Source: a virus
Strand: one strand, 5' to 3'
IMG/VR virus record: IMGVR_UViG_3300034120_000574
Span: 1 to 35,975 of that record
DNA length: 35,975 nucleotides
Below, in pieces: positions 23,755 to 31,966 of the stretch (its first letter is position 1; the number at the start of each line of letters is the position of its first letter). A program made the translations under genes and the position numbers. Below the pieces are notes generated by a model. The model worked only from the letters and a program-made list of their open reading frames with translations, was not told the origin of the DNA and did not search any database.

Positions 23755-26418
23755 TTATGCCTTAAGATCTCCGTATACTACCCAAGAGTTGGTTGCTCTC
23801 TTGAATAATGTACATGATGACCATTGAGTACGTAATTTTAATCCAGGAGTAGCATTTACAGTTACCCCAGTATCTCCTGCAATTGTAATTAAGCCAGTAT
23901 TTGTACCAAGTATATCTAGAGTTGTTCCAATTGGATAAGCAACTGCTGAGTTAGTTGGGATTGTTATTGTTACTGGGCTTGTAGAATCTACCTCTATTAA
24001 TGAGTCTCTTTCAGATAGTTCAGATAATGTGTAGTTTGCAGTTTTTGAAATAATTGGAGTTCTTGAAGGAACGCCTTCTTTTGTTTGGGTACCATCTGAA
24101 AATGCTACTCCAGAAGATGCTGTTATTACTCCTGAGAATGTTGGTGCATTTTCTACTGCAATTGTTGCACCATCCTTTGTAATGTTTGTGCCAGCAATTA
24201 CTGCCTCAGAAGCATTAAACTGTACGTAGCTAATATTTGTAGTTCCGATTGTAATTGTTCCTGTTGTACTAACAAGGAAGCCTTTAGAACCATTTGATGA
24301 GCCAGATGTTACGAATACGAAGTCTCCAGTTGAAACTTCTCCCGCAGGACTATTATCGCTGTCTGCTGCACGAGTAATTTGCCAAGGATTTGAACCATCT
24401 CCTACAGCGGTAATTGTGTAAATACCATTTTCTTTAGCATCAGTTTGTGCACGAAGAAGAATTCTATCTCCTACAGCAACTGCTGCTCCGTCGATAGTTC
24501 CTATAGATCCATTTGTTGCTTTTGTTAATGTTGCTCCCACTCCAGAAGTACCATTGTTATATGTTCCAGCAAGGTTTCCTGCAGTTGCTGCAATTACTGG
24601 TTGATGAAAGTTAATTCCAGCTGCAAGTCCATCAACATACTGTTTAGTTACTGCGTGGAGATCTGACGTAGGTGCACCTGAAAGTGTTAGTGCTCCTGTC
24701 ATTGTTCCACCAGCAAGTGCTAGTTTAGCGTCTAAAGCTGTTTGTGTAGCAGTTGATACTGGTTTGTTGGCGTCAGATGTATTATCAACATTTCCTAATC
24801 CAACCATTGTTGCTGTAATTCCTGTTGCTGTTGTTGTTACTGAAAGCGTAGGTATTGTTACGGTACCAGTAAATGTTGGTCCTGCTATATTAGACTTTAA
24901 ATTGTCTGCGTCGTCTACATATGTCTTTGTAGCAAGAGCAGATGTGTCTGCAATACCGTGTACAGATGTAGTTGCAGAATTGTGATTGGAAACTGCTGTT
25001 CCTAGATTTGATGCCGTGGTGATTGCTTCTTGAGTTACAGCATTGTCTGCATATGTTTTTGTAGCAAGAGCAGATGTGTCTGCAATACCGTGAATATTTG
25101 TAGTATCTGATTCGTGGGTTGAAACAGCGCTATCTGCATATGTTTTTGTAGCAAGAGCAGATGTGTCTGCAATACCGTGAATATTTGTAGTATCTGATTC
25201 GTGGGTTGAAACAGCGCTATCTGCATATGTTTTTGTTGCCAATAAAGATGTATCTGCAATACCATGAATATTAGTTGTATCAGATTCGTGTGTAGATAAG
25301 TCAGTTGATGACGCCTTACTATTTAATTGTGTTTGTATAGAAGATGTAACGCCGTCTACATAATTAAGTTCTGTTGTAGATAATGTTGCACCGTAAAGTA
25401 TATTTAACTCTGTAGCGCTTGCTGTTAAAGGCACATCCTCATTAATTTTAGGGGAATTTAAAGTTTTGTTTGTAACGGTTTGTGTTCCATCTGTTGTAAG
25501 AAGCTTAGATGTGTCTGCAATACCATGAATATTTGTAGTATCTGATTCGTGGGTTTGAACAGCTCCAGTAGTAAAGCTTTCTAGCGTACTTTGTAATGAA
25601 TCTAAATTATCTAGAATTGCTAATTCTTTTGAATTTGCTGCTCCATAATTAGCTACCCATTTATCATTTACTTCATCCCATTGAATAAATGCTGGTAGTG
25701 AAGATCCTCGTCTTACAGAGAATGCAGCACTAAGAGTCGGAGCTCCAGTAGATACATTTGAATTTAAAATAATTTCATTATCTTCTACAAGAAGTTCTGC
25801 AGTATTTAATGTTGTTGTATCTCCAGAAACTGTCAAATTTCCAGGAACTACTAAATCTCCAGAACTTGTAAATACTGCTACTGTTCCTGTAGCATTTGGA
25901 AATGTAATTGTTTGATCTTCTGTAGGATTTGTTACTGTAAGGGTTGTTTCATATGCGTCTGCAGATGATCCCTCTAAAATAATGCTTGATTTTGGAACCA
26001 ATAAGTTTCCATCGACATCTAACTTTGCTGGTCCGCCTGCGTTACCAACATCTGCTAGTAATACATAATCTGCTGCTGCTGCGTTGTCTAATCCAGTTAT
26101 TTGATCATCGACATAAGATTTAAGTGCAACAACTGATGAGTCAATATTAAGAGAAATTGTATTTGTGCCATCATTGTAAGATTTTGTAAGACCTGCTCCC
26201 ATTGAAAGTGCTGAGTCGATTGCATCTTGTGCAATTTCTGTAATTCCTGGTGCATCTGATGCAATGTATGCAAGGCTAGTCCATGCTGTGTTGCCAGTTC
26301 CAACTTTAATTTTTCTGGTGTCTGTTTCAACACCCATTTCACCTGCGGCTAATGTAGGATTTGCTGAGGTCCATTCTGATGCTGTTCCTCGTCTTACTTG
26401 AATTCTTACTGTTGACAT
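23755..26418 (-). CDS. Tail fibre protein, large, with repeat segment
   Basis: 887 residues. The N-terminus STVRIQVRRGTASEW and NPTLAAGEMGVETDTRKIKVG is a phage tail-fibre/tropism-determinant start that binds the baseplate. Residues about 190-270 (NLTVSGDTTTLNTAELL...DEVNDKWVANYG) match a module in the 29496-31073 protein. Residues about 315-365 (ELNILYGATLSTTELNYVDG) match a module in 26885-28492. Residues about 370-457 are three 29-residue repeats (STHESDTTNIHGIADTS). The middle ALTLSGAPTSDLHAVTKQYVDG and the NGIYTITAVGDG segment are common in phage fibre proteins. The C-terminus has a beta-type tip. No signal peptide. Adhesion or host recognition is the likely role. Confidence 0.85.
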   Translation of the reverse strand: MSTVRIQVRRGTASEWTSANPTLAAGEMGVETDTRKIKVGTGNTAWTSLAYIASDAPGITEIAQDAIDSALSMGAGLTKSYNDGTNTISLNIDSSVVALKSYVDDQITGLDNAAAADYVLLADVGNAGGPAKLDVDGNLLVPKSSIILEGSSADAYETTLTVTNPTEDQTITFPNATGTVAVFTSSGDLVVPGNLTVSGDTTTLNTAELLVEDNEIILNSNVSTGAPTLSAAFSVRRGSSLPAFIQWDEVNDKWVANYGAANSKELAILDNLDSLQSTLESFTTGAVQTHESDTTNIHGIADTSKLLTTDGTQTVTNKTLNSPKINEDVPLTASATELNILYGATLSTTELNYVDGVTSSIQTQLNSKASSTDLSTHESDTTNIHGIADTSLLATKTYADSAVSTHESDTTNIHGIADTSALATKTYADSAVSTHESDTTNIHGIADTSALATKTYADNAVTQEAITTASNLGTAVSNHNSATTSVHGIADTSALATKTYVDDADNLKSNIAGPTFTGTVTIPTLSVTTTATGITATMVGLGNVDNTSDANKPVSTATQTALDAKLALAGGTMTGALTLSGAPTSDLHAVTKQYVDGLAAGINFHQPVIAATAGNLAGTYNNGTSGVGATLTKATNGSIGTIDGAAVAVGDRILLRAQTDAKENGIYTITAVGDGSNPWQITRAADSDNSPAGEVSTGDFVFVTSGSSNGSKGFLVSTTGTITIGTTNISYVQFNASEAVIAGTNITKDGATIAVENAPTFSGVITASSGVAFSDGTQTKEGVPSRTPIISKTANYTLSELSERDSLIEVDSTSPVTITIPTNSAVAYPIGTTLDILGTNTGLITIAGDTGVTVNATPGLKLRTQWSSCTLFKRATNSWVVYGDLKA
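25046..25306 (-). repeat. 87-bp tandem repeat in fibre gene (three units)
   Basis: Units begin at 25046, 25133 and 25220. The first two are nearly identical and the third is diverged, giving 29-residue repeats. The period keeps reading frame. A related partial unit is found at 24908-24962, and one at about 25505-25560. Confidence 0.9.
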
Positions 26419-26440
26419 ATTTATTACCCCTTATTTGCTA

Positions 26441-26449
26441 ATTATAGCA
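26441..26449 (-). promoter_or_regulatory. Extended -10 element before the large fibre gene
   Basis: Minus strand TGC-TATAAT ending 23 bases before the ATG at 26418, followed by an AAGGGG ribosome site. No good -35 at 17-18 bases, so it relies on the TG extension or on a phage-specific factor. Confidence 0.5.
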
Positions 26450-26460
26450 TTTATTTTTTA

Positions 26461-26817
26461 TTAGACTATAACTCCAGAATCAAATGTTAACCCATATGTT
26501 GAAGTTGATGGGTCTCCACCGTCTGCGAATTTAGTTGCTGTTGTACTTACTCCATTTGCCTGAACTGTATAGACTGGAAGACCATTGTAGTCAATAGCTA
26601 ATCCAATATCCATAAAGCCTATTTCTGCTGTCATGTCTGGAATGTCTGCCACAAATGCAATTGGGCTCCAGGTTCCATTTAATTGGATCTGTAGTTTGTT
26701 TGTTGTTGTGTCAAATCTAAGGGGGGTTGAACCTAATACGACGTTAGAATCAAATGTAGCATCTCCTGCGACATTTATTCCATTCTTAACTTTAAAGTTT
26801 TTATTCTCTGTTGCCAT
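26461..26817 (-). CDS. Small tail fibre-associated protein
   Basis: 118 residues. It begins with NKNFKVKNGINVAGDATFDS and LRFDTTTNKLQIQLNGTW, the typical 'ffkVknGi.V.G.atf' start seen in phage fibre modules, also present in the 26885-28492 protein (NFRIKNGLVVEG). Then a beta-rich C-terminal part. It may be a fibre adaptor or short collar piece, and its isolated position between two large fibre genes fits a swapped module. No enzymatic motif. Confidence 0.7.
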   Translation of the reverse strand: MATENKNFKVKNGINVAGDATFDSNVVLGSTPLRFDTTTNKLQIQLNGTWSPIAFVADIPDMTAEIGFMDIGLAIDYNGLPVYTVQANGVSTTATKFADGGDPSTSTYGLTFDSGVIV

Positions 26818-26848
26818 TTAAGTTCACATATCCCCTAATTGTTTTTGT

Positions 26849-26869
26849 GGGGAGATTCAGGCTCTCCCC
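26849..26869. other. Hairpin between fibre genes (weak terminator candidate)
   Basis: Perfect 7-bp stem GGGGAGA / TCTCCCC with a 7-base loop. The T-rich tail is on the plus-strand side (TGGCCTTTTATTT), so it would stop plus transcripts better than the minus transcripts that run here. Its role in minus-strand mRNA could be end protection. Confidence 0.4.
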
Positions 26870-26884
26870 TGGCCTTTTATTTAA

Positions 26885-28492
26885 TTATACTAACAGTGTA
26901 CCAGTGATTAATACTTCGGTATTGTCATTTGCAGGTGTTACACGAATTCTTACATCTGTTCCGCTTACATCTGCTGAAACTGTTTGAAGTGCAACTCCAC
27001 TTGTTGATGACATTCCATATTCTGTGATATAGACGTTATCTGAAGAGTCTAGAGTTACCATAATTTTTGCAACTTCTGTGTGATTTCCACTTTTTGACTT
27101 AACAAGGAATTCTCCGCTTCGGTATGAAGCCTTTGCCCATGCATAAGCTGTGGTTGCGGCTGCGGTAGCAATATTACCTGTGGTTGCAGCAATTTGCTTA
27201 GCTACTGAGTTAACATTTACTGCTGTAAACGCTGTGGTTCCTGCAGTTACTCCAGAAAGAGCAGATGATGCTGTGGCTTCTGCTGCTGCTTGAGCGGCGT
27301 TAGCCTTTGATGTTGCATCTGCTGATGCTGTGGCTTCTGCTGCTGACTGTGCTGCGTCTGCTTCTGCTTTAGCAAAAGCTGTTGTAGCTATTTGAGTAGT
27401 ATTTGTGTCTGCTGCTGCTGTTGGAGCAGTAGGTACTCCAGTTAATGCTGGTGATGCTAAAGGAGCTTTTGTTCCTAGAGCTGTTGTAATAGTTGTTGTG
27501 TAGTTAGCATCATCATTAATTGCTGCTGCTAATTCATTAAGAGTATTAAGAAGGTCTGGTGCGCCGTCTACTAAATTGCTAACTGCTGTTGAAATTGCAG
27601 CATTACGATTTGATACCTCTGTTGTAATTACTCCGTCAACATAGCCTTTAGTTGATGCGTCTGTTGCATCTGTTGGTGTTGCAAGGCCAGTAATCTTTTG
27701 ACTGTTTAAATCTACTGCTGCAGATGGTGCGCCGATAGAGTTTAATGTAAACTCTGAAGGGTCTACAGAAATTGCTCCTGTTGCATCATCATAATCAAGA
27801 CCATTGCCTACAGAGTTTCCTACAGCATCTTGTGCTCTTTCGTCTGTAAAGTAGAGGTTTGTGCCTTCTGAAATATTTGTTGTTGAAGCATTTGCTGAAT
27901 CAAATTTATTGTTTAATTGTGTTTGAATTGAAGAGGTTACGCCATCTACATAGTTAAGTTCTGTTGTAGAAAGTGTTGCACCATCAAGAATGTTAAGTTC
28001 TGTAGCGGTTGCTGTAAGGGCTACGTTTTCATTTATGTTTGGTGATGTTAAAGTCTTATTTGTTAATGTTTCGGTTTTGCTTGCAGTTGACTTATCGTCT
28101 AATTGTGTCTGAATTGAAGATGTTACGCCATTAAGGTATCCAATTTCAGTGTCAGATACATCTGCGACACGAGCCTGAATTGTGGCTGTGTCAACAGATA
28201 TTGCACCTGTTGTATCGTTGTATGAAAGTCCAGTTCCGACTGCGTTACCAACGGCATCTTGTGCTTGCTCGTCTGTGTATGTTACTGCGCCAGTTAAACT
28301 AATTGTTCCAGTAGTGTCATTATAACTTACTGAAATGTTTGTATGTGTTCCGTCTACAAGTTGTGCCGCTACGGTATCTTGAATAAATTCTAGTGAGTTT
28401 TCAGTAAGGATATTAGATCCATTTACTGTAGCTGTTGATCCCTCAACAACTAAACCATTCTTAATTCTAAAGTTTTTATCTACTGTTGCCAT
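26885..28492 (-). CDS. Tail fibre protein with Ala-rich coiled coil
   Basis: 535 residues. N-terminal NFRIKNGLVVEGSTATVNG, then two TDEQAQDAVGN modules (residues about 70 and 215), TELNILDGATLSTTELNYVD (shared with the large fibre protein), an LNELAAAINDDANYTTTI segment and a long Ala-rich coiled coil (residues about 370-430: AFAKAEADAAQSAAEATAS). The C-terminal 75 residues are beta-rich (FLVKSKSGNHTEVAK, SGVALQTVSADVSGTDV, RVTPANDNTEVLITGTL). This end domain resembles that of the protein at 28514-29071. The organisation is that of trimeric side-tail fibres: rods, coiled coils and a tip. Confidence 0.82.
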   Translation of the reverse strand: MATVDKNFRIKNGLVVEGSTATVNGSNILTENSLEFIQDTVAAQLVDGTHTNISVSYNDTTGTISLTGAVTYTDEQAQDAVGNAVGTGLSYNDTTGAISVDTATIQARVADVSDTEIGYLNGVTSSIQTQLDDKSTASKTETLTNKTLTSPNINENVALTATATELNILDGATLSTTELNYVDGVTSSIQTQLNNKFDSANASTTNISEGTNLYFTDERAQDAVGNSVGNGLDYDDATGAISVDPSEFTLNSIGAPSAAVDLNSQKITGLATPTDATDASTKGYVDGVITTEVSNRNAAISTAVSNLVDGAPDLLNTLNELAAAINDDANYTTTITTALGTKAPLASPALTGVPTAPTAAADTNTTQIATTAFAKAEADAAQSAAEATASADATSKANAAQAAAEATASSALSGVTAGTTAFTAVNVNSVAKQIAATTGNIATAAATTAYAWAKASYRSGEFLVKSKSGNHTEVAKIMVTLDSSDNVYITEYGMSSTSGVALQTVSADVSGTDVRIRVTPANDNTEVLITGTLLV

Positions 28493-28513
28493 TTTTTTGT
28501 TTCCCCTTACGCC

Positions 28514-29071
28514 TTAAAACTTTAAGGCGGTTCTATAATATCTAGCGGTTATAGATCCACTTGTCGGTGTTACTTTCAAACTAATTATACCTGCATTTTC
28601 TTCTAATTGCACAGTATAAAGAGAATTATTTGTATTTGATGATATTTCATATCTATTCATATGTAAGTCTGTTCCATCATTGACTATATCTAGTTGATCA
28701 GAAACAAACAAGTTGTCTTTTTTGATTTGTAGTGTATATCTTACTGTTGAATATAGAGATTTAGCAAAACTGTCTACTGTTGTTTTGTTCTCTATTCCAC
28801 TTATTGTTAAATCATTATTTCCTTCAAGACCTAACAAAAGTTCTGCTACTGAGGTGCTGTTTTCTATGTCAGTTAAAGTTGTTTGTATTGCTGCAATCTT
28901 GTATTGAATAGAATTTGAATCATTAGAGCCATTTGCTCCAATTTTTGTTTCTATTGCTTCAACAGCATCATTAAGATTTATATGCTGTTCAGAGTGCGAC
29001 GGACTAGATAATGGATCCGTTGAATTAGGATTTACCAATGTATCTAATGAGTTTGGAAAGTTTGTTGCCAT
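28514..29071 (-). CDS. Tail fibre/appendage protein
   Basis: 185 residues. The N-terminus FPNSLDTLVNPNSTDPLSSP followed by HSEQHINLNDAVEAIETKIG is a phage-tail module commonly at fibre starts, with the coiled-coil-prone helix SIQYKIAAIQTTLTDIENS following. The C-terminal half (YTLQIKKDNLFVSDQLDIVN to ISLKVTPTSGSITARYYRT) is beta-rich and similar in form to the end of the 26885-28492 protein. The likely role is a fibre piece or tip module. It has an extended -10 promoter in front and a clear AGAGGT ribosome site. Confidence 0.78.
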   Translation of the reverse strand: MATNFPNSLDTLVNPNSTDPLSSPSHSEQHINLNDAVEAIETKIGANGSNDSNSIQYKIAAIQTTLTDIENSTSVAELLLGLEGNNDLTISGIENKTTVDSFAKSLYSTVRYTLQIKKDNLFVSDQLDIVNDGTDLHMNRYEISSNTNNSLYTVQLEENAGIISLKVTPTSGSITARYYRTALKF

Positions 29072-29099
29072 GTTTACCTCTTAATTATGACTTAAGATA

Positions 29100-29108
29100 A
29101 TTATATCA
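29100..29108 (-). promoter_or_regulatory. Extended -10 element before 28514-29071
   Basis: Minus strand TGA-TATAAT ending 29 bases before the ATG at 29071. The -35 region at 17 bases (AGGCAA) is poor. Confidence 0.45.
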
Positions 29109-29134
29109 TCTGATGTTTATAATTGCCTGAAACA

Positions 29135-29491
29135 TTAAGCTTTTCCGCCATCTAACAATGATAGTTCTAAGAAGCTAGGATCTTCAACAACATCTGAAGG
29201 CTGGCCTCCATCAAACCCTGTTATCTTAGGAAGAGTTTCTGAAACGCTTGCTGTTGTGTTTATGTCTCTAAACGTTATAGGGTTTTCAATATCAATTGTA
29301 TGTATTGCTCCATCGTATGTATGAGTGTGTAAATAAAATGGTGCTGGGTCTGTATTAGTTGCTATTGTTACCCATATTGCTCCGTTGTGAATTTTTAAAG
29401 CCTTTTCTGTTGTATTAAAAAAGACATCGCCTTCCGACCCCGCAGGGTCGGATGCTAATGTTGCTAAATTTAATAAAGACTTTAGTTTCAA
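29135..29491 (-). CDS. Small tail fibre-associated protein
   Basis: 118 residues from TTG at 29491, five bases past the previous stop, with AGGA ribosome site. NLATLASDPAGSEGDVFFN and TEKALKIHNGAIWVTIAT form the module found in many phage fibre proteins, with YLHTHTYDGAIHTIDIENP after. A perfect 8-bp hairpin lies within this module's DNA (29433-29452). A role in fibre assembly is plausible. Confidence 0.7.
   Translation of the reverse strand: MKLKSLLNLATLASDPAGSEGDVFFNTTEKALKIHNGAIWVTIATNTDPAPFYLHTHTYDGAIHTIDIENPITFRDINTTASVSETLPKITGFDGGQPSDVVEDPSFLELSLLDGGKA
29433..29452. other. GC-rich perfect hairpin inside a fibre gene
   Basis: TCCGACCC / GGGTCGGA, 8-bp stem with CGCA loop, 39 bases into the coding region of 29135-29491. 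It stands out in an AT-rich region and is not required by the protein code alone. Confidence 0.7.
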
Positions 29492-29495
29492 TTTG

Positions 29496-31073
29496 TTATC
29501 CTATAACTACTACTTTATATGCTCCAGATGATGGTGCGGTTGCAAATTTAATTGTTACCGCTGAGTCTGATGTAAGTTCTACATCTGTCTCGACCTTAGA
29601 ATATGGAGACGCTACTTCTGAAACTTGAACTAACACATCGGCGGATCCTAAATTATGAGTTACTGTGTAGGATGTTGCAGAGGTTGAAAGAGTTTCTACA
29701 TACTTTCTAGTAATAGCATGATAATTGGTTCCGTTATTTGTAAGTGTCCACTTGTCATCTGTTTCATTCCAAATAATTGATGTATTTGTAGAGTCTCCAC
29801 GCTCTACTTCAATTCCAGCGTTTGCTAATGGAGAGCCTGTAACGTTGCTATTTAAAACAACTACGTTATCTTCAATTGTTACTTGTTCAGTATTTAAAGA
29901 AGTTAATGTTCCATTAACTGTTAAATTTCCACCAACTGTTAAATCGTTGGTAATTGTTACGCTATCTGGAAGTCCAATTGTTACTGCTGAATTTTCAGAT
30001 CCAGAGCCAGAAACTTCAATTTCATTAGCTGTTCCAGCAATTGTTGCAATATAGTTACCAGTTGTCTGTGTTGCAAGATCAACATTTTTGATACTTACTG
30101 CGCCATCTGTTACAGTAAAGTCTGCTGTAGCAAAGGAAGCAACACCACGATTTGTAGTTGTTGCAATTTCTGCATCTACTGTTAGAGTTCCTGCGTTGTC
30201 ATCGTATGTTACATCAATGCCTTCGCCTGCAACAATTTGTGAGGATACAATATCTTGTACACGCTCAGCGTTTAATGTTACTGCTCCAGATGTTACTGTA
30301 AAATCTGTTGAATCAAAGCTGGCAACACCTTTGTTTGATGAGGTTGCATCTTCTGCTGATACAGTAATTGATGTTCCTGTATGTGTTACATCAACGCCTT
30401 CTCCACCAAGAATTGATATTCCATGTGCTGATGGGGTAAGTGCTCCAGAATCAGTTGTAATTGCTTTAACAACTGTATCTTTTAGTTCTGCGTGTCCTGC
30501 TGTTACATTAAAGTCATCTGTATTAAATGATGCGGCACCCTTGTTGGTTGTAGAAGCATCTTCTGAGGATATTGTAATTGTGTTTTCTGTTACATCAACA
30601 TTAATACCTTCTCCTCCAGCTACAGTTAAACCTTCTGTAAGCAAAGAGATTGAAGTTGTGCCAGTATCGCCAGTAATATCTAGCTCTGTAGCTACGTCTA
30701 CTGTTCCTGCTGCAGTCAAACGACCTTGTGCATCTACTGTAAATGTAGGAATTGCTGTTGCAGATCCGTATGATCCAGCTGTTACCGCTGTGTTGTCTAA
30801 ATCAATTGTTGTAGTGCCTGTTGAGTCACTATATGTTGCTGTTAAGCCAGTGCCACCAGAAACGTATGCTCCAATAGCATCTTGAATTACTTCTAGTGAG
30901 CCAGATGTAGAGATCCAGTTTGTTCCGTCATAAAAGTATACAATTTTATCTACTGTATTAAAATATATTTGACCGTCTACTGGGCTTGAAGGCGCAGAGC
31001 TGAGGTTTTGAATTCGAGCATTTTGTAATTCATTTTTGTTAAGGTCTAAGCTAACTAAAAATTTTCTTGCCAT
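29496..31073 (-). CDS. Tail fibre protein with internal repeats
   Basis: 525 residues. N-terminal KFLVSLDLNKNELQNARIQN and PSSPVDGQIYFNTVDKIVYF are phage fibre-type. Then about four copies of a roughly 45-residue repeat ending ...TTNKGVASF..DFTVT.GAV, which reads as a beta-spiral rod. Residues about 375-450 (TITNDLTVGGNLTVNGTLTS and NETDDKWTLTN) match a module in the large fibre protein at 23755-26418. The C-terminus is a beta tip (YTVTHNLGSADVLVQVSE). Tail fibre rod is the likely role. AAAGGAG sits before the ATG. Confidence 0.82.
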   Translation of the reverse strand: MARKFLVSLDLNKNELQNARIQNLSSAPSSPVDGQIYFNTVDKIVYFYDGTNWISTSGSLEVIQDAIGAYVSGGTGLTATYSDSTGTTTIDLDNTAVTAGSYGSATAIPTFTVDAQGRLTAAGTVDVATELDITGDTGTTSISLLTEGLTVAGGEGINVDVTENTITISSEDASTTNKGAASFNTDDFNVTAGHAELKDTVVKAITTDSGALTPSAHGISILGGEGVDVTHTGTSITVSAEDATSSNKGVASFDSTDFTVTSGAVTLNAERVQDIVSSQIVAGEGIDVTYDDNAGTLTVDAEIATTTNRGVASFATADFTVTDGAVSIKNVDLATQTTGNYIATIAGTANEIEVSGSGSENSAVTIGLPDSVTITNDLTVGGNLTVNGTLTSLNTEQVTIEDNVVVLNSNVTGSPLANAGIEVERGDSTNTSIIWNETDDKWTLTNNGTNYHAITRKYVETLSTSATSYTVTHNLGSADVLVQVSEVASPYSKVETDVELTSDSAVTIKFATAPSSGAYKVVVIG

Positions 31074-31085
31074 TTTACTTCTCCT

Positions 31086-31541
31086 TTATGACAGGTACGC
31101 TGTCCCTGAAAATGGTTGAGCCATTGTCAGTTTAATTGTGTTTGTATTAACATATTCTAGTCCAGTTTCAACTGTTTCACCTGAACTATCTTTTGTTGTT
31201 ACGTTTGGAAAAAATCCTAAATTATGTGTTATCGATACTGAATATATTCCAAGTAACGGTCCAGTCACTTGAGCTATTTCCCATGATTGAGAAAATGCAA
31301 AATCTGCACCTTCTGCAGCCAATTGAATTATGTTTGCGTCAGTCCAAGATGTGTCTGTAAGTTTTGGTCCATAGAATTGATGTGTAGTATTATTAACATA
31401 AAAATCTCCTGTGACCCCAAGATTGTTTGATGGGGCAGAGTTTCCATTTAATATAGTTTTTCCAGCAGGGCCTTGTGGTCCTGGTGATTTTATAATTACT
31501 TTATTTTTTACTTCTGTTACTATTACTTTTTCTGCTGACAT
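31086..31541 (-). CDS. Tail appendage protein with collagen-like GPQGPAG segment
   Basis: 151 residues. Residues about 19-27 include GPQGPAGK, a short collagen-like stretch, followed by NSAPSNNLGVTGDFYVNNTT and YGPK, the common tail-fibre module. The C-terminal part (SVSITHNLGFFPNVTTKDSS and EYVNTNTIKLTMAQPFSGTAY) is beta-rich. It starts at the previous stop (TAATG). Likely a fibre or baseplate-attachment protein. Confidence 0.72.
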   Translation of the reverse strand: MSAEKVIVTEVKNKVIIKSPGPQGPAGKTILNGNSAPSNNLGVTGDFYVNNTTHQFYGPKLTDTSWTDANIIQLAAEGADFAFSQSWEIAQVTGPLLGIYSVSITHNLGFFPNVTTKDSSGETVETGLEYVNTNTIKLTMAQPFSGTAYLS

Positions 31542-31891
31542 TATATAGTTACCGATCTACTGAGAGTTAAAAACCCTTCAAGGAGTTTTATTTTATTCCC
31601 GTTAGAATCGACAACCATAATGTCATAAGAAGATTTTGGATAAAAGAGTTTATTTGTCTGGGTAGGTGTCATTTTAACGGTTAGTGTTCCAGTTGCGCCA
31701 TTAATTGTTATACCACCAGAGGGTGATGTTAGTGTAAATGCTAGTTTGGATCCACCTTTAGTATCACGTACTTGCATCTTTGCAGTTGCATTTACTAAAC
31801 TTATTGGTGTGACTTCATCTTCTAAGGTGTATTGAACCTCAAAGGTGAATGTAGCATTTTGATCTACTTCAAAATTCTTTTGTACTGCCAT
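31541..31891 (-). CDS. Baseplate-type (BppU-like) protein
   Basis: 116 residues from ATG 31891, chosen because AGGAG is 9 bases upstream; TTG at 31897 would be too close. The sequence AVQKNFEVDQNATFTFEVQY... AKMQVRDTKGGSKLAF ... GTLTVKMTPTQTNKL ... SYDIMVVDSNGNKIKLLEGF is a beta-sandwich of the BppU N-terminal type that attaches receptor-binding proteins to the distal tail. Fits its position at the head of the fibre block. Exact partner unknown. Confidence 0.6.
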   Translation of the reverse strand: MAVQKNFEVDQNATFTFEVQYTLEDEVTPISLVNATAKMQVRDTKGGSKLAFTLTSPSGGITINGATGTLTVKMTPTQTNKLFYPKSSYDIMVVDSNGNKIKLLEGFLTLSRSVTI

Positions 31892-31917
31892 TTTCAAAAT
31901 CTCCTAAAATAGGAAAA

Positions 31918-31943
31918 CTCCTATGCTTATTTTAGCACAGGAG
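31918..31943 (-). terminator. Rho-independent terminator after the holin-like gene
   Basis: Minus strand stem CTCCTGTGCT / AGCATAGGAG (10 bp, one G-U pair), 6-base loop, followed by TTTTCCTATTTT. It lies 24 bases after the stop of 31967-32194. Confidence 0.75.
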
Positions 31944-31966
31944 CTTTCTTAATTCAGTTTACTAAA

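Noticed and set aside
25046-25306. Regulatory or attachment-site direct repeats
   Set aside because: The 87-base period is in frame and encodes repeating fibre residues; no integrase or tRNA gene is nearby.
30088-30885. Long plus-strand open frame of about 265 codons
   Set aside because: It mirrors a fibre gene rich in Thr/Ser/Val codons on the minus strand; no ribosome site and a low-complexity composition.
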